The notes below the pieces were generated by a model. It was given only the letters and a program-made list of their open reading frames with translations, was not told the DNA's origin and made no database searches. A stretch of DNA of 64,000 nt from Cyanocohniella sp. LLY (lineage in GTDB: Bacteria; Cyanobacteriota; Cyanobacteriia; Cyanobacteriales; Nostocaceae), in the NCBI GenBank assembly GCA_022241785.1, contig JAKOMP010000013.1, positions 1 through 64,000 on the forward strand. The letters are read 5' to 3'. A program made the translations under genes and the position numbers. Below, piece by piece: positions 46,560 through 56,486 of the stretch (within the stretch, counting starts at the first letter, position 1; every line of letters starts with the position of its first letter).

Positions 46560-46625
46560 CCAGTGGGGTCTTCTCCCAAAGGGAGAGGCTAGCGCCAAGG
46601 GGATCTCCCCCATGAGCAAGTTGTA
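46560..46625. repeat. GC-rich palindromic repeat fragment
   Basis: The stretch with GGTCTTCTCCCAAAGGGAG and CTCCCCCATGAGC resembles the insert found at 63653-63702 (GGTCTTGGGGGTTTCCCCCA). It lies between the CPP1-like and HAD genes. Confidence 0.4.
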
Positions 46626-46762
46626 AACACCGGAGGCGTGATTAAGCAAGCTGTTTGACGATTTAAAATGGTATGTCTATTTACGCCGTGCTGTACTAGT
46701 GATGGGTAATAGATAATTTTGTCTTAGCCGTCTATTACCCATTAAATTAATAAAAGCTCCCA

Positions 46763-47461
46763 TTATGCAAGGTTGAGTAGGTAGGCTTTGAGAATATGCT
46801 CTACAGATGAACTCAAATTTGCAAAAATTAGGTCAGGGTGGTACATTTCTAGTTGAGCGCGATCGCGTATCCCCGACTCCACAGCCATTACTTTAACACT
46901 GTGTTTTTTCGCCGCCGTGATATCCGCTTCCGTATCCCCAACCATCCAAGTTTCAGCAGCGGAGGGAAGTTCAGCTAATGCCCGTTTCATCAACAAGGGC
47001 TTGTCTTCGATATCGCGAGTTTTTACGTAGTCATTACTAAGGCAATAGCAGCGATTTGCTGGGAAGAATCTGTCCAAGTTGTATTGTTTAAAGGCATAAT
47101 CTAATTCCCTTTGCCGACGCATTGTCATGACTACTAAATCGATTCCCGCTTCTTGAACCTTCAATAGTGCGTCTATGGCACCTGGGATCAGGCTGTCATA
47201 TTGGAAATAAGGTTGTGTATGCACCGTTTGACGCCGCAACTGGGAAAATTCCTGGGCTTGAGTTTCATTCAACCCAGAGTTTAAGGCAATTTGTGTTTCC
47301 GGTACGCGCGATCGCTTTAGCTGCCAAAATTCTGCTTTAGTTAGTTGCTGCACAGATTGTGTTGGATAGCGGGTTTTCTGCAAACAAACTTGATAAACAC
47401 GGTAATAACGTTCGGAAACATCAATAATGGGGCCGTCGAAGTCAGTAATAAGTCTTAGCAT
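46763..47461 (-). CDS. HAD-superfamily hydrolase (phosphoglycolate-phosphatase-like)
   Basis: The 232-residue phosphatase-like protein has motif I in LITDFDGPIIDVSERY (nucleophile Asp), motif II near VVMTMRRQ, and motif III/IV in WMVGDTEADITAAKKH. The substrate is not assigned; small phosphates such as phosphoglycolate are usual for this group. It is transcribed alone on the minus strand. Confidence 0.85.
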   Translation of the reverse strand: MLRLITDFDGPIIDVSERYYRVYQVCLQKTRYPTQSVQQLTKAEFWQLKRSRVPETQIALNSGLNETQAQEFSQLRRQTVHTQPYFQYDSLIPGAIDALLKVQEAGIDLVVMTMRRQRELDYAFKQYNLDRFFPANRCYCLSNDYVKTRDIEDKPLLMKRALAELPSAAETWMVGDTEADITAAKKHSVKVMAVESGIRDRAQLEMYHPDLIFANLSSSVEHILKAYLLNLA

Positions 47462-47600
47462 CGGCGGGAAAATATTAATTTATATTGCAATTATCCCCTT
47501 ATTAAGGTTAATAATTCAATACATTTCAGTTATGTTTGTTATGGGGACATAGCATGAAGTTATGCCACATTTAACTTGATACTAATGGCAAGATTCCCCT

Positions 47601-48641
47601 TTACAAAAGCGTCCCGCGTTTGATTTGTTCACTTTCGATGGCCTCAAATAAGGCGCGAAAATTGCCTTCCCCAAAACCTTGAGCTTGATAACGGCGCTCT
47701 ATAAACTCAAAGAAAAAGGTCGGCTGTCCAAAAATCGGTTGGGTAAAAATCTGTAGTAACAATGCTTTTTGGGCATTTTCTTGCCAATCCACCAAGATTT
47801 CCTGTTGGGCGATCGCCTCAAATTCTCGTTCTGATAAAGGAAGTTGCATTCGTTGTTTGAGTTGCGAGTAGTAGGTTTGGGGTACTGAGAGTAAAGACAG
47901 TCCACGCGCACGAAATTGAGCGATCGCGCTGATCAGATTTGTTGTCCGCAAGGCGATGTGTTGAATTCCCGAACCCCGATTGACATTCAGAAACTCCTGA
48001 ATTTGGGAGTTGCGTGAAGCTGGTTCATTAATCGGTAACTGGACACTACCGTTACGGGAAACCATCACTTGGCTATATAAGGCAGAGCGATCTGTTTGAA
48101 TTTTGAAACTTTGTTGGGGTTGAAAATCTAAAATTTTTTCATACCAAGCAACAGCAGACTCTAATTCCCCTACTGCCACATTGAGTACTATGTGATCTAT
48201 GGCAGTGAAAATACCAAGTTGAGAAGTAATAAAATCTTCATCATTTACTTGGGGTTTTTCAATCAACGTATGAGTCAACCCACCCCAAGCCGTAATTTTG
48301 CCACACTTGAGGGAAACATTACCTTTTTGCTGTTCCTGGATAGGTTGGATGACTTCTGCACCATGTATTTGAGCTAGTGCGATCGCTGCTTCCACATCTT
48401 CAATCACAAAAGCGACATCTGCAACTCCCGGTGGGTGTTGGCGCAGAAACTCAGCCACCGGACTTGTGGGTAATAAGGCTGAAGACAGAAAAAAGCAGAC
48501 ACCACCATTATTCACAACTTCTGTACAAGTGTGAATTGTATTAATATTACTATCTACTGCTGTAAACCCCAAGTGGTTTACAAACCAATCCCGCCAGACT
48601 CTGGCATCATCTACATAGAAATGAACGTGATCAATCTTCAT
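47601..48641 (-). CDS. hpd: 4-hydroxyphenylpyruvate dioxygenase
   Basis: The 346-residue enzyme converts 4-hydroxyphenylpyruvate to homogentisate for tocopherol and plastoquinone-type pathways or tyrosine breakdown. The iron ligands are in the C-terminal half: His in AIDHIVLNVA, His in GSGIQHIALRT and Glu in FFFEFIER. The N-terminal half holds the first VOC barrel (MKIDHVHFYVDDARVWRDW). Length and domain order are normal for the cyanobacterial enzyme. Confidence 0.88.
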   Translation of the reverse strand: MKIDHVHFYVDDARVWRDWFVNHLGFTAVDSNINTIHTCTEVVNNGGVCFFLSSALLPTSPVAEFLRQHPPGVADVAFVIEDVEAAIALAQIHGAEVIQPIQEQQKGNVSLKCGKITAWGGLTHTLIEKPQVNDEDFITSQLGIFTAIDHIVLNVAVGELESAVAWYEKILDFQPQQSFKIQTDRSALYSQVMVSRNGSVQLPINEPASRNSQIQEFLNVNRGSGIQHIALRTTNLISAIAQFRARGLSLLSVPQTYYSQLKQRMQLPLSEREFEAIAQQEILVDWQENAQKALLLQIFTQPIFGQPTFFFEFIERRYQAQGFGEGNFRALFEAIESEQIKRGTLL

Positions 48642-48752
48642 AAATCCTGAGAATCCAGCACAACAGCTTATATGTCCGTGATTTTTGTCTTTTTTGCTAG
48701 ATTATCAAGTCTTTACTCATTAATCATATACCAGTATGCATAGGCTACTATC

Positions 48753-50209
48753 TTATCTTAGAGCTACTTGCCATCTTTTGTCTGTTTGCTGAAGGTTAAA
48801 AGAATTACACGACTGCAAAAATTTAATAAAATTGCCAGATAAATGTAAAGCTTTGATTTTTTCAGTGATTGGTTGATGATAACGCTGACTAAATGCACTA
48901 CCTAACGTTCCAATATCAATAAAACTTTTTGGAGATTTAGGAGTTAATTCCTGAAGAATGACTTTCAGTGCTTGTTCTAAATCCCCTGAAGAATTAATAG
49001 TAGATATATGATTATCTAAAGATTTTTCTAATACTGGATGCTGGGAAAATACAGTTATATATAATTCAGATGTACTATCTACTTGATGAACAGCAAAATC
49101 ATTGGCATACGCCAAAAAAACATCTTTAGGTTTTTTATCAGGAAAGTGTTGATTAATTACTTGCTTAATACTTAAATGATATTTATTTTGAAAAGCTTGA
49201 GAGATATTAGAAAACTTTACCCAATAAATCTGCTGATTGTCTTGCTCGATTTTAATTAATTGTTTGATTTGTTGAATAAATTTATTTACTGGAGGAATAT
49301 CTAAATAATTAGGAATTGCTATTTCTTTTCCGTTTGAGCTATTAAATACTTTTAAAACTTCTTCTTGTTTATATACTTGATATATTATCAAACCATATTG
49401 TTGTAGATGATTGCATAAATTTGTCATAACTTGATCAGACGAACAAACTATCACTTTTTGCACATTACAGCGGTTCCCGCTATTATGCAATACGGTTTTC
49501 TCCCGGCCCCTCTCCTAGCAAAGCTTTCAGTTTTGAGGATGTACCTCATAGCTGCTGGAAGTGCTGTAGCGTAACGTTGATGAACTGATGAACCTAAAGC
49601 TATCATTTTACCATCAGCATTATCTCTACCAACGGGAACATGAATTAATTCATAACCACGCTGATGGAATTCTACATCTCGTTTACCCATACTACACCAA
49701 TTAGCAAAGGCAATCTTGACTTGCAGAGGATAGGTACACACTGTAGTTAAAAATTGTTCTGCTGTAGTGTTAAGTCGTAAATTTTCTGCATCTAGTAAAA
49801 GAATAGCAATACCTGAAGAAATAAAAGTTTTTTGTTCGTTTTTTAATACTTGTACATTACTAAAGTTATTTTGTTTATTTAAAATCAGATCTCGACTTAA
49901 TTCACGAATAAATGATTCTAACTCTTGGAAGGCTGGGGAAGTAAAAAAGAATGGAACTAACAAAATTTCCAAAAATTCTTTAATCTTTGGTAACAAGATT
50001 CGATAATCTACTATATTACTAATTTTTTTGTTGATTTCAGTAATTAGTGCAGATTGATATTTAGGATGACTCCAATTAATATTTTGGTATTTGACAGTAA
50101 CTAATTCAGGATGGTGTTGTAAAATCGATACAATCTTATCAGCAATAGATACACTTAGCCGCTTTATTTCCGAATCATCAGTCTTGAGCAACTTTTCGTC
50201 ATTTTTCAT
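48753..50209 (-). pseudogene. NYN-LOTUS domain protein gene split by a MITE
   Basis: The open frame from 50209 encodes an N-terminal region and NYN nuclease-type domain (AILLLDAENLRLN, VGRDNADGKMIALGSSVHQR) but is disturbed at 49568. A second frame (48753-49490) holds the rest: NVQKVIVCSSDQVMTNLCNH and two OST-HTH/LOTUS-type domains. A 99-base element plus a TA duplication sits at the break. Removing 101 bases gives 452 codons (451 residues) with R-Y-A-N-V-Q-K across the join. NYN-LOTUS proteins bind or cut RNA. The second ORF only starts at a TTG within the insert, so a functional full-length protein is unlikely. The first 252-residue ORF might still be made. Confidence 0.85.
49466..49568. 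mobile_element. 99-bp MITE inside the NYN-LOTUS gene, TA duplication
   Basis: TA at 49466-49467 and TA at 49567-49568 flank 99 bases that begin CAGCGGTTCC and end GGAAGTGCTG. The ends are imperfect inverted repeats (CAGCGGTTCC and CAGCACTTCC). TA duplication suggests IS630/Tc1-mariner-type transposition, an inference. The element has no ORF and shifts the host frame by two. Confidence 0.8.
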
Positions 50210-50546
50210 ATTTTATCTAAAATAACCTAGTTTAGCCCATTATTTCAGGTAATTTATACTATGTTATATCTAGATAAAAACCATATGTTAACCGTAAAAA
50301 TGCCTAAAGTAACAATAGACACTTAGTGTTAACACAAACAAGGTAAAGACTAATAAATACTATAGGGCTACTATTTGATTTTTATTGGTGTGGCCTACGC
50401 TTTGCACAGACACGTAAGTTGATGTAGCTGTAGCTTAACGCACCCTACAATACTTGATTTTTTATACATCAAACCTGATGCTTATATATAATTGATTTCC
50501 AAGTAACATATGTCAAGAAGTAACTGAATTTTTCATCAAGAAACTA
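50210..50546. other. Intergenic region with a dispersed repeat-like segment
   Basis: The stretch 50383-50456 (GTGGCCTACG and TAGCTTAACGCACCCTACA) resembles common cyanobacterial intergenic repeats. No gene or clear terminator is seen. A GTTAACC near 50288 is an isolated Pho-box-like half-site, not counted. Confidence 0.4.
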
Positions 50547-51332
50547 TCAAGCAATACGGGCAAAAATATAATCGCGAGTACGAGAATCTAGAGGGTTGGT
50601 AAATATTTTTTTAGTAGCACCAAATTCAACCATTTCACCAATGCGATTTTCGTTGTTTTGAAAAAAAGCTGTAAAGTCAGATAAGCGCGTGACTTGTGGC
50701 AAATTGTGGCTAACAATTACCATTGTCAATTCTGATCGCAAACGCAAACTTTGAATCAAACTTTCAACTTTCATGCTGGCAATGGTATCAAGGGCAAAAC
50801 AAGGCTCATCCATGAGGATAATTTGTGGTTTAACGGCTAAAGCACGAGCAATACAAAGTCGCTGTTGTTGACCGCCAGAAAGATCTAAAGCTGATTTATG
50901 CAATTTATTTTTCACTTCATCCCAGAGGTCAGCATCTTTAATGGCAGATTCTACAATTTCGTCTAGTTCTGCTTTCGGGCGCCACCCGACTATTTTCACT
51001 CCATAAGCTACATTATCGTAAACACTCATAGGAAAAAGATTCGGCTTGGAGAACACCATACTAACTTGGCGACGTAGCCGATTTAAGTTGACCCGACGCT
51101 CATAAATATTTTGATTAAAAAATTCCACTCTACCCTCAACCCGCACCTCAGCCTCTAATTCAACCATGCGATTGAGGCATTTCAAAAAAGTAGATTTTCC
51201 ACAACCACTAGGGCCGATAATCGCAGTTACTTTACCCTGATAAATATCCATTGATACCCCTTCTAGTATCTTTTGGATATTGTAATAAAAACTAAGATTT
51301 TTGATTTTGATGGCTGGAATTAATTTATTCAT
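50547..51332 (-). CDS. pstB: Phosphate ABC transporter ATPase, first copy
   Basis: The 261-residue ATPase powers PstSCA phosphate import. Walker A is GPSGCGKST, the signature [16 protein letters not shown], Walker B ILMDEPCFALD. The D-loop region reads CFALDTIAS where other PstB copies have TSALDPIAT, and FSKPNLFP replaces FQRPNPFP. It sits apart on the opposite strand from the second pstB, about 1 kb from pstS. These differences suggest a diverged paralogue. The ATG at 51332 is used because the in-frame start at 51368 adds 12 unconserved residues. Confidence 0.88.
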   Translation of the reverse strand: MNKLIPAIKIKNLSFYYNIQKILEGVSMDIYQGKVTAIIGPSGCGKSTFLKCLNRMVELEAEVRVEGRVEFFNQNIYERRVNLNRLRRQVSMVFSKPNLFPMSVYDNVAYGVKIVGWRPKAELDEIVESAIKDADLWDEVKNKLHKSALDLSGGQQQRLCIARALAVKPQIILMDEPCFALDTIASMKVESLIQSLRLRSELTMVIVSHNLPQVTRLSDFTAFFQNNENRIGEMVEFGATKKIFTNPLDSRTRDYIFARIA

Positions 51333-52210
51333 GCTAAATAAATTGGGCAATAAATACTGACTAAACAAAGTAGTGAAACTAAGTGATGCTGTTTTGTTAT
51401 TTGTGAAGTCAATATGGACTCGTAATTATTCCGAGTAAAGTAAGGCTAGATTCAATGATAGCTAACCAGCAGTATCTAGTAGATATTTACATCAAAACCA
51501 ACACTTATATGGCATATGTTAACTAAAAGAAAACCGCTCATTTTAAAGTCAGATCAAATCTGCTACATTGATTGCATCAAGTTAAAATTCAGCAAATAAC
51601 ATTACAGCAATTTTTTAATCACCTAAATTCAGTTCAACTAAAATAATCGATTTATTGCTTTCGATTGTTATGCATTATCTCATGGCTTGGAACTGCAATC
51701 AGGAGAATCATGGCCTTACAAGCATCAGTCTGTAAATACTAGTAGAATTGCGGAATGCCTTTAGATAGAGCAAGACCACAGAATGGCTACTTTCGTAGTC
51801 TAAACATTACTAGCCCAGATTGTCGATATGTAAATATATTGAATACACACACCAGCAACACTAGTTTTAGTCGGTTCTATTTGCAAAGCGTTCCCTAGCA
51901 AAAGAAACAGGAAGTAGCTTAAAACTCTAAAATCCACAAGGGGTAAGACTTTCAGTACAGGGGGAATCACCGCGCCAGTCCATCTTGTCCTTTGTTTAAG
52001 AGTTGTCTATATCCAGGAGTAACATTGATCACTCAAATCAGAAAGTTGTGAAATCTAAAACACAAGGAGCTTGCTGTATCTTGTGGGTGGATATGAATTA
52101 AAAAGCAAATAAACAGCTATTGACTGCTTGTATAAATTATTTACTGATAAATGATCTTAATTTTACTGAAAATTTGGTGCCAATAAATTGTGAATACTCT
52201 ACCGAAGAAG
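51333..52210. other. Long non-coding region between divergent pst genes
   Basis: About 880 bases show no ORF of gene size. A 21-codon ORF beginning MHYLMAWNCN at 51669-51734, overlapped by a 10-codon one (51710-51742) with an AGGAG site, has no known relatives. The region 51940-52100 contains purine-rich strings such as CAAGGGGTAAGAC and AGTACAGGGGGAATC. It could hold an unrecognised RNA or be regulatory DNA for both pst transcripts. Confidence 0.4.
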
Positions 52211-52239
52211 GTTAAACCCTGTTTAACCAAAAATTAACC
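52211..52239 (+). promoter_or_regulatory. Pho box (three 8-base repeats at 11-base spacing)
   Basis: GTTAAACC-CTG-TTTAACCA-AAA-ATTAACCT gives three direct repeats of the CTTAACCT kind with 3-base spacers. This is the layout known for the cyanobacterial SphR (PhoB) box. It lies 137 bases upstream of the pstS ATG, so induction by phosphate starvation is expected. Confidence 0.8.
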
Positions 52240-52375
52240 TTGAACTCCAATTGTCATGTCACTTTTTTAACAGTGAATATATTTTACATTCACTAAATTA
52301 TTAATCCCAAAAAACCAATGTGCCTTTAAAGCAATGAGGCACAAATTTCATGTGCAAAAAAATAGGAGTTTCTTG

Positions 52376-53389
52376 ATGAAAAGAATGAATTTTAAGCTTC
52401 ATAGCTGGGCAGTTTTAGGTGTGGTTTCTTTAGTAACCGCTACTTTGGGTGTATCAATATCCGCAGTTCACTCCCAAAGCATCAAAACTGTCAAGGTTGA
52501 TGGTTCCAGCACAGTATTCCCACTAACAGAAGCAGCAGCGGAAGAATTTCAGAAGGCTCAAAGAGGTAAAATTCGAGTAACAGTTGGGGTTTCTGGTACT
52601 GGTGGTGGCTTTAAAAAATTCTGCCGTGGAGAAACTGACATCTCCGGTGCTTCTCGTCCCATTTTACAAAAAGAAATGGATGAATGTAAAGCTGCGGGTA
52701 TTCGCTACCTGGAATTACCAGTAGCTTATGATGCTTTAACTGTCGTAGTTAATAAACAAAATAACTGGGTTAATAACCTGACCGTTGCGGAATTGAAAAA
52801 AATGTGGGAACCCACAGCACAAGGAAAGGTGAATAACTGGAGTCAAATTCGTCAGGGATTCCCTAATGCACCATTGAAGTTGTTTGGCCCTGGTGCTGAC
52901 TCTGGTACCTTCGATTACTTTACTGAGGCGATTGTTGGTAAATCTAAGGCTAGTCGCGGTGATTTTACTGCTAGTGAAGATGACAACGTATTAGTGCAGG
53001 GTGTTGTTCGTGATAGAAACGCTCTGGGTTACTTTGGTTATGCTTACTATGCAGAAAATAGAGATAAGCTGAAGGCCGTATCAATTAATGGTGTAACTCC
53101 TTCAGACTCAACAGTTGAAAATGGTACTTATAATCCTCTTTCTCGTCCCATTTTTATCTATGTGAGTTCCAAGTCTATTGACAAACCAGAGGTCAACCAG
53201 TTTGTCAAATTTTACTTACAGAACGCAGCTAAATTGAGTAAAGAAGTCAGATATGTGGCTCTACCAGGGTCAGCTTATAACACCGCTCAGAGCTATGTTG
53301 ATAAGAAGAGATTTGGGACTGTGTTTGGTGGTAAAGAATCTGTCGGTTTGAAAATTGCAGACGTGCTAGGTCGTCAAGCCAAAGACTAA
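52376..53389 (+). CDS. pstS: Phosphate ABC transporter substrate-binding protein
   Basis: The 337-residue periplasmic protein captures phosphate. A signal peptide ([20 protein letters not shown]) is followed by [19 protein letters not shown], the phosphate-binding [23 protein letters not shown] loop region (read in pieces) and [22 protein letters not shown] lies 8 bases before the ATG at 52376; an upstream in-frame ATG at 52334 would add 14 residues. The Pho box at 52211-52239 controls it. It begins the pstS-C-A-B operon. Confidence 0.95.
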   Translation: MKRMNFKLHSWAVLGVVSLVTATLGVSISAVHSQSIKTVKVDGSSTVFPLTEAAAEEFQKAQRGKIRVTVGVSGTGGGFKKFCRGETDISGASRPILQKEMDECKAAGIRYLELPVAYDALTVVVNKQNNWVNNLTVAELKKMWEPTAQGKVNNWSQIRQGFPNAPLKLFGPGADSGTFDYFTEAIVGKSKASRGDFTASEDDNVLVQGVVRDRNALGYFGYAYYAENRDKLKAVSINGVTPSDSTVENGTYNPLSRPIFIYVSSKSIDKPEVNQFVKFYLQNAAKLSKEVRYVALPGSAYNTAQSYVDKKRFGTVFGGKESVGLKIADVLGRQAKD

Positions 53390-53422
53390 TTTTGTCACTA
53401 GGTGTTGAATCTTGCCAACACA

Positions 53423-53451
53423 CCAAAGAGAGGTATTTTACTTCTCTTTGG
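53423..53451 (+). terminator. Hairpin between pstS and pstC
   Basis: CCAAAGAGA (53423-53431) and TCTCTTTGG (53443-53451) are exact complements with an 11-base loop. No T-run follows. It sits 34 bases after the pstS stop and may stabilise the pstS mRNA or partly terminate it, giving more binding protein than permease. Confidence 0.6.
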
Positions 53452-53520
53452 ATATTGAAATTTATCACCATTAAAGAGCGATGTCTGACGAAAACCGCTC
53501 TACTGCAACACATATCTAAC

Positions 53521-54435
53521 ATGAGTATTGCAAAACGAACTCAATTTTCTTCCAAGTTAATGCGGAATTTGCGGGAACGGGTAATTGAGTCTATCTTGTT
53601 TCTGGCAGCACTTTCTTCTGTCGCCACTACAGTAGCCATTATCGGTGTCTTGCTTTACGAGTCTGTATTATTTTTTCAGCAAGTGTCTTTGTGGGAATTT
53701 CTTACATCTACTCAGTGGACACCTTTATTTGACGACAAAAATTACGGAATTTGGCCCCTAGTTTCAGGAACTTTAGTAACTACATTAGTTGCTTTAACAG
53801 TAGCTGTGCCACTAGGCACAATTATTGCGATTTACCTTAGTGAATTTGCTCGACCTATAGTCCGGGAAATCACCAAGCCGGCTTTAGAACTATTAGCAGG
53901 CATTCCTACAGTAGTTTATGGTTATTTTGCATTGTTATTTGTTACACCCTTATTACAAACATTTCTCCCAGATTTGCCTGGTTTTAATATGTTGGGTGCG
54001 GGGCTAGTCATCGGAATTATGATTATTCCCTATGTCAGTTCTCTAAGTGAAGATGCTATGCGTGCTGTACCTGCACATCTTCGGGAAGGTTCTTATGCAA
54101 CTGGGGCTACTCGCTTACAGACAGCTTTACGAGTCGTATTACCAGCCTCAATTTCTGGGATATCAGCAGCTTATATTTTAGGAATTTCCCGTGCAGCTGG
54201 GGAAACGATGGTAGTGGCTATTGCTGCGGGGGGACAACCAAACTTTACCCTTAACCCAATGGAACCGGCAGCAACTATGACCGCCTACATAGTATCGGTA
54301 AGTCTTGGCGACTTACCACACGGAAGTCTTGAATACGAGACAATTTTTGCCGTGGGACTCACTTTAGTGCTGATGACTTTAATTTTCAACATCATTGGTC
54401 ATTTCCTCAGCAAGCGCTACCGGGAAATTTATTGA
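53521..54435 (+). CDS. pstC: Phosphate ABC transporter permease PstC
   Basis: The 304-residue permease has six membrane helices and the conserved inner-membrane motif EGSYATGATRLQTALRVVLP. It pairs with PstA to form the phosphate channel. The ATG at 53521 is used; codons upstream of it back to 53392 are in frame but unconserved and contain the hairpin. pstA begins one base after its stop. Confidence 0.93.
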   Translation: MSIAKRTQFSSKLMRNLRERVIESILFLAALSSVATTVAIIGVLLYESVLFFQQVSLWEFLTSTQWTPLFDDKNYGIWPLVSGTLVTTLVALTVAVPLGTIIAIYLSEFARPIVREITKPALELLAGIPTVVYGYFALLFVTPLLQTFLPDLPGFNMLGAGLVIGIMIIPYVSSLSEDAMRAVPAHLREGSYATGATRLQTALRVVLPASISGISAAYILGISRAAGETMVVAIAAGGQPNFTLNPMEPAATMTAYIVSVSLGDLPHGSLEYETIFAVGLTLVLMTLIFNIIGHFLSKRYREIY

Positions 54436-54436
54436 T

Positions 54437-55360
54437 ATGATGACTCTCAATCTCCAGAAAGTTCGCCAAATTATTAACCGTAACAAGCGCTCAGAATATA
54501 TTTTCGGAATCATTGGCTTGTTGTCCATGCTGATTGGCATTATCACCTTGTCAGCATTAATTTTAGATTTACTCAATGACGGTTTTCCGCGTATTTCCTG
54601 GCAATTTTTGACTTCCTTTCCCAGTCGCAAAGCTGAACAAGCGGGTATTCTCTCTGCTTGGGTAGGTACACTTCTAGTCATGCTAGTTACAGCATCAACA
54701 GCAATTCCTATCGGCATAGCATCGGGAATTTACCTAGAAGAATATGCCCGAAAAAACTGGTTATCTGATTTAATCGAAATTAATGTTACGAACCTAGCGG
54801 GTGTTCCTTCAATTATCTATGGGCTTTTAGCTTTAGGTGTTTTTGTCTATGGGTTTAATCTGGGCAGAAGTGTAATTACGGCTGGGTTAACTTTGGCGCT
54901 CTTAGTTTTACCAGTAGTGATTGTTGCTACTCGTGAAGCTCTCCGTGCCATTCCCAACAGCATCAGAGAAGCCGCCCACGCAGCCGGAGCTTCTAAATGG
55001 CAAGTCATTTGGGATCATGTTTTACCTTATTCAACAGGCACAATTCTCACTGGGATTATTGTGGCTTTGGCGCGGGCTATTGGCGAAACTGCTCCATTAA
55101 TTAGTATTGGTGCGTTGACATTTATTGCTTTCTTGCCAGACCCACCGATAAATAGTGAATATCCCTTCATTTCATTTGCTTGGTTATTTGCTCCATTTAC
55201 AGTTTTACCAATTCAAATGTTCGATTGGGTATCTCGTCCCCAAGCAAGCTTTCAAGTGAACGCCGCCGCCGCAGGTATTGTTCTAATTTTCATTACTTTA
55301 GCCATGAACGCTGTGGCAATTTATATCCGCTATCGTTTACGCAACAAAATCAAATGGTAG
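54437..55360 (+). CDS. pstA: Phosphate ABC transporter permease PstA
   Basis: The 307-residue permease has about six membrane helices, the conserved [20 protein letters not shown] loop and the [21 protein letters not shown] docking motif (read in pieces). It starts at 54437, one base after pstC (a second ATG follows at 54440), and its stop overlaps the pstB start (ATGGTAG), implying translational coupling. Confidence 0.93.
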   Translation: MMTLNLQKVRQIINRNKRSEYIFGIIGLLSMLIGIITLSALILDLLNDGFPRISWQFLTSFPSRKAEQAGILSAWVGTLLVMLVTASTAIPIGIASGIYLEEYARKNWLSDLIEINVTNLAGVPSIIYGLLALGVFVYGFNLGRSVITAGLTLALLVLPVVIVATREALRAIPNSIREAAHAAGASKWQVIWDHVLPYSTGTILTGIIVALARAIGETAPLISIGALTFIAFLPDPPINSEYPFISFAWLFAPFTVLPIQMFDWVSRPQASFQVNAAAAGIVLIFITLAMNAVAIYIRYRLRNKIKW

Positions 55361-56148
55361 AAACAGCATCTTCAATTATAGAAAAACCGCTAAAAGCAGC
55401 GGTTAATTATCTCAATTTCTACTACGGTGGTAAAGTCCATGCCCTGAAAGACATTAGTATGCCAGTAGCAGATAAACAAGTGACGGCATTGATTGGCCCT
55501 TCTGGATGTGGCAAAACTACTTTGTTACGTTGTTTCAATCGGATGCATGACCTGTATCCAGGAAATCGCTATCGAGGGGAAATCGCTTTAGAACCAGATG
55601 GCATTAATTTGCTCAGTCATAAGGTTGACCCTATTGAAGTACGAATGCGGATTAGTATGGTCTTTCAAAGACCCAATCCTTTTCCTAAGTCAATTTATGA
55701 AAATGTGGCTTATGGTCTGAGGGTCAGGGGTGAATCTAGACGCGGCATTATTGATGAAAAAGTAGAAATAGCTTTGCAAAATGCAGCTTTGTGGAATGAA
55801 GTTAAAGACCGTCTCAATGACTTAGCTTTTAACCTTTCTGGTGGTCAACAGCAACGGTTATGTATTGCCCGTGCTTTGGCGACTGACCCTGAGATTGTAC
55901 TGTTTGATGAACCAACATCTGCCCTAGACCCTATAGCTACGGCTAGTATTGAAGAGTTAATTACTCAATTGAAAAAAACAGTAACGATTTTGATTGTCAC
56001 CCATAATATGCAGCAGGCAACTCGCGTGTCTGACTATACGGGTTTTATGTACTTAGGTGAATTAGTGGAGTTTAATGAGACTGAAGTAATTTTTAATCAT
56101 CCATCTCAGTCAAAAACAGCAGATTACGTCAGCGGTCGTTTTGGTTAA
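55354..56148 (+). CDS. pstB: Phosphate ABC transporter ATPase, operon copy
   Basis: The 264-residue ATPase is encoded last in the pst operon, starting 7 bases inside the pstA end. Walker [10 protein letters not shown], signature [16 protein letters not shown] and Walker [19 protein letters not shown] are all present. It is the canonical PstB that would work with PstC and PstA. The codons before the ATG at 55354 are in frame but lie within pstA. phoU is not encoded here. Confidence 0.94.
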   Translation: MVETASSIIEKPLKAAVNYLNFYYGGKVHALKDISMPVADKQVTALIGPSGCGKTTLLRCFNRMHDLYPGNRYRGEIALEPDGINLLSHKVDPIEVRMRISMVFQRPNPFPKSIYENVAYGLRVRGESRRGIIDEKVEIALQNAALWNEVKDRLNDLAFNLSGGQQQRLCIARALATDPEIVLFDEPTSALDPIATASIEELITQLKKTVTILIVTHNMQQATRVSDYTGFMYLGELVEFNETEVIFNHPSQSKTADYVSGRFG

Positions 56149-56486
56149 AAAATAAAACTAGCAGGGATCACATTACAAGACCACCTGCCAGGAAGATATC
56201 GTATATTCTCGCCATGTTTGATGAGGGTAGTGCTTATTTGTCACAAATAATGCCTATCCTTGAATACAATAGCTGAGTTGTCGCTACTTGGGGTTAAGGA
56301 AAGCTCTCTAGTGGGTTAATTTACCGTTAAAGTTAAATGAGTATCCGGGGAGTTGGAAGAAAATTTTTTCTGCTTCTGGAATTTTCTCAGGGACGGTAAG
56401 CAGGCTGTGACAGCCTAGTTGTGACTAATAATGAATAAGATAAGAGAATGCTTTACATTTCTTAAATATTCCAAGTTATTAGCACA
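56149..56486. other. Intergenic region after the pst operon, nothing recognised
   Basis: The gap between pstB and ubiD has no ORF or clear terminator. A near-palindromic AAAATTTTTTCTGCTTC stretch near 56361 is not convincing. Confidence 0.4.
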
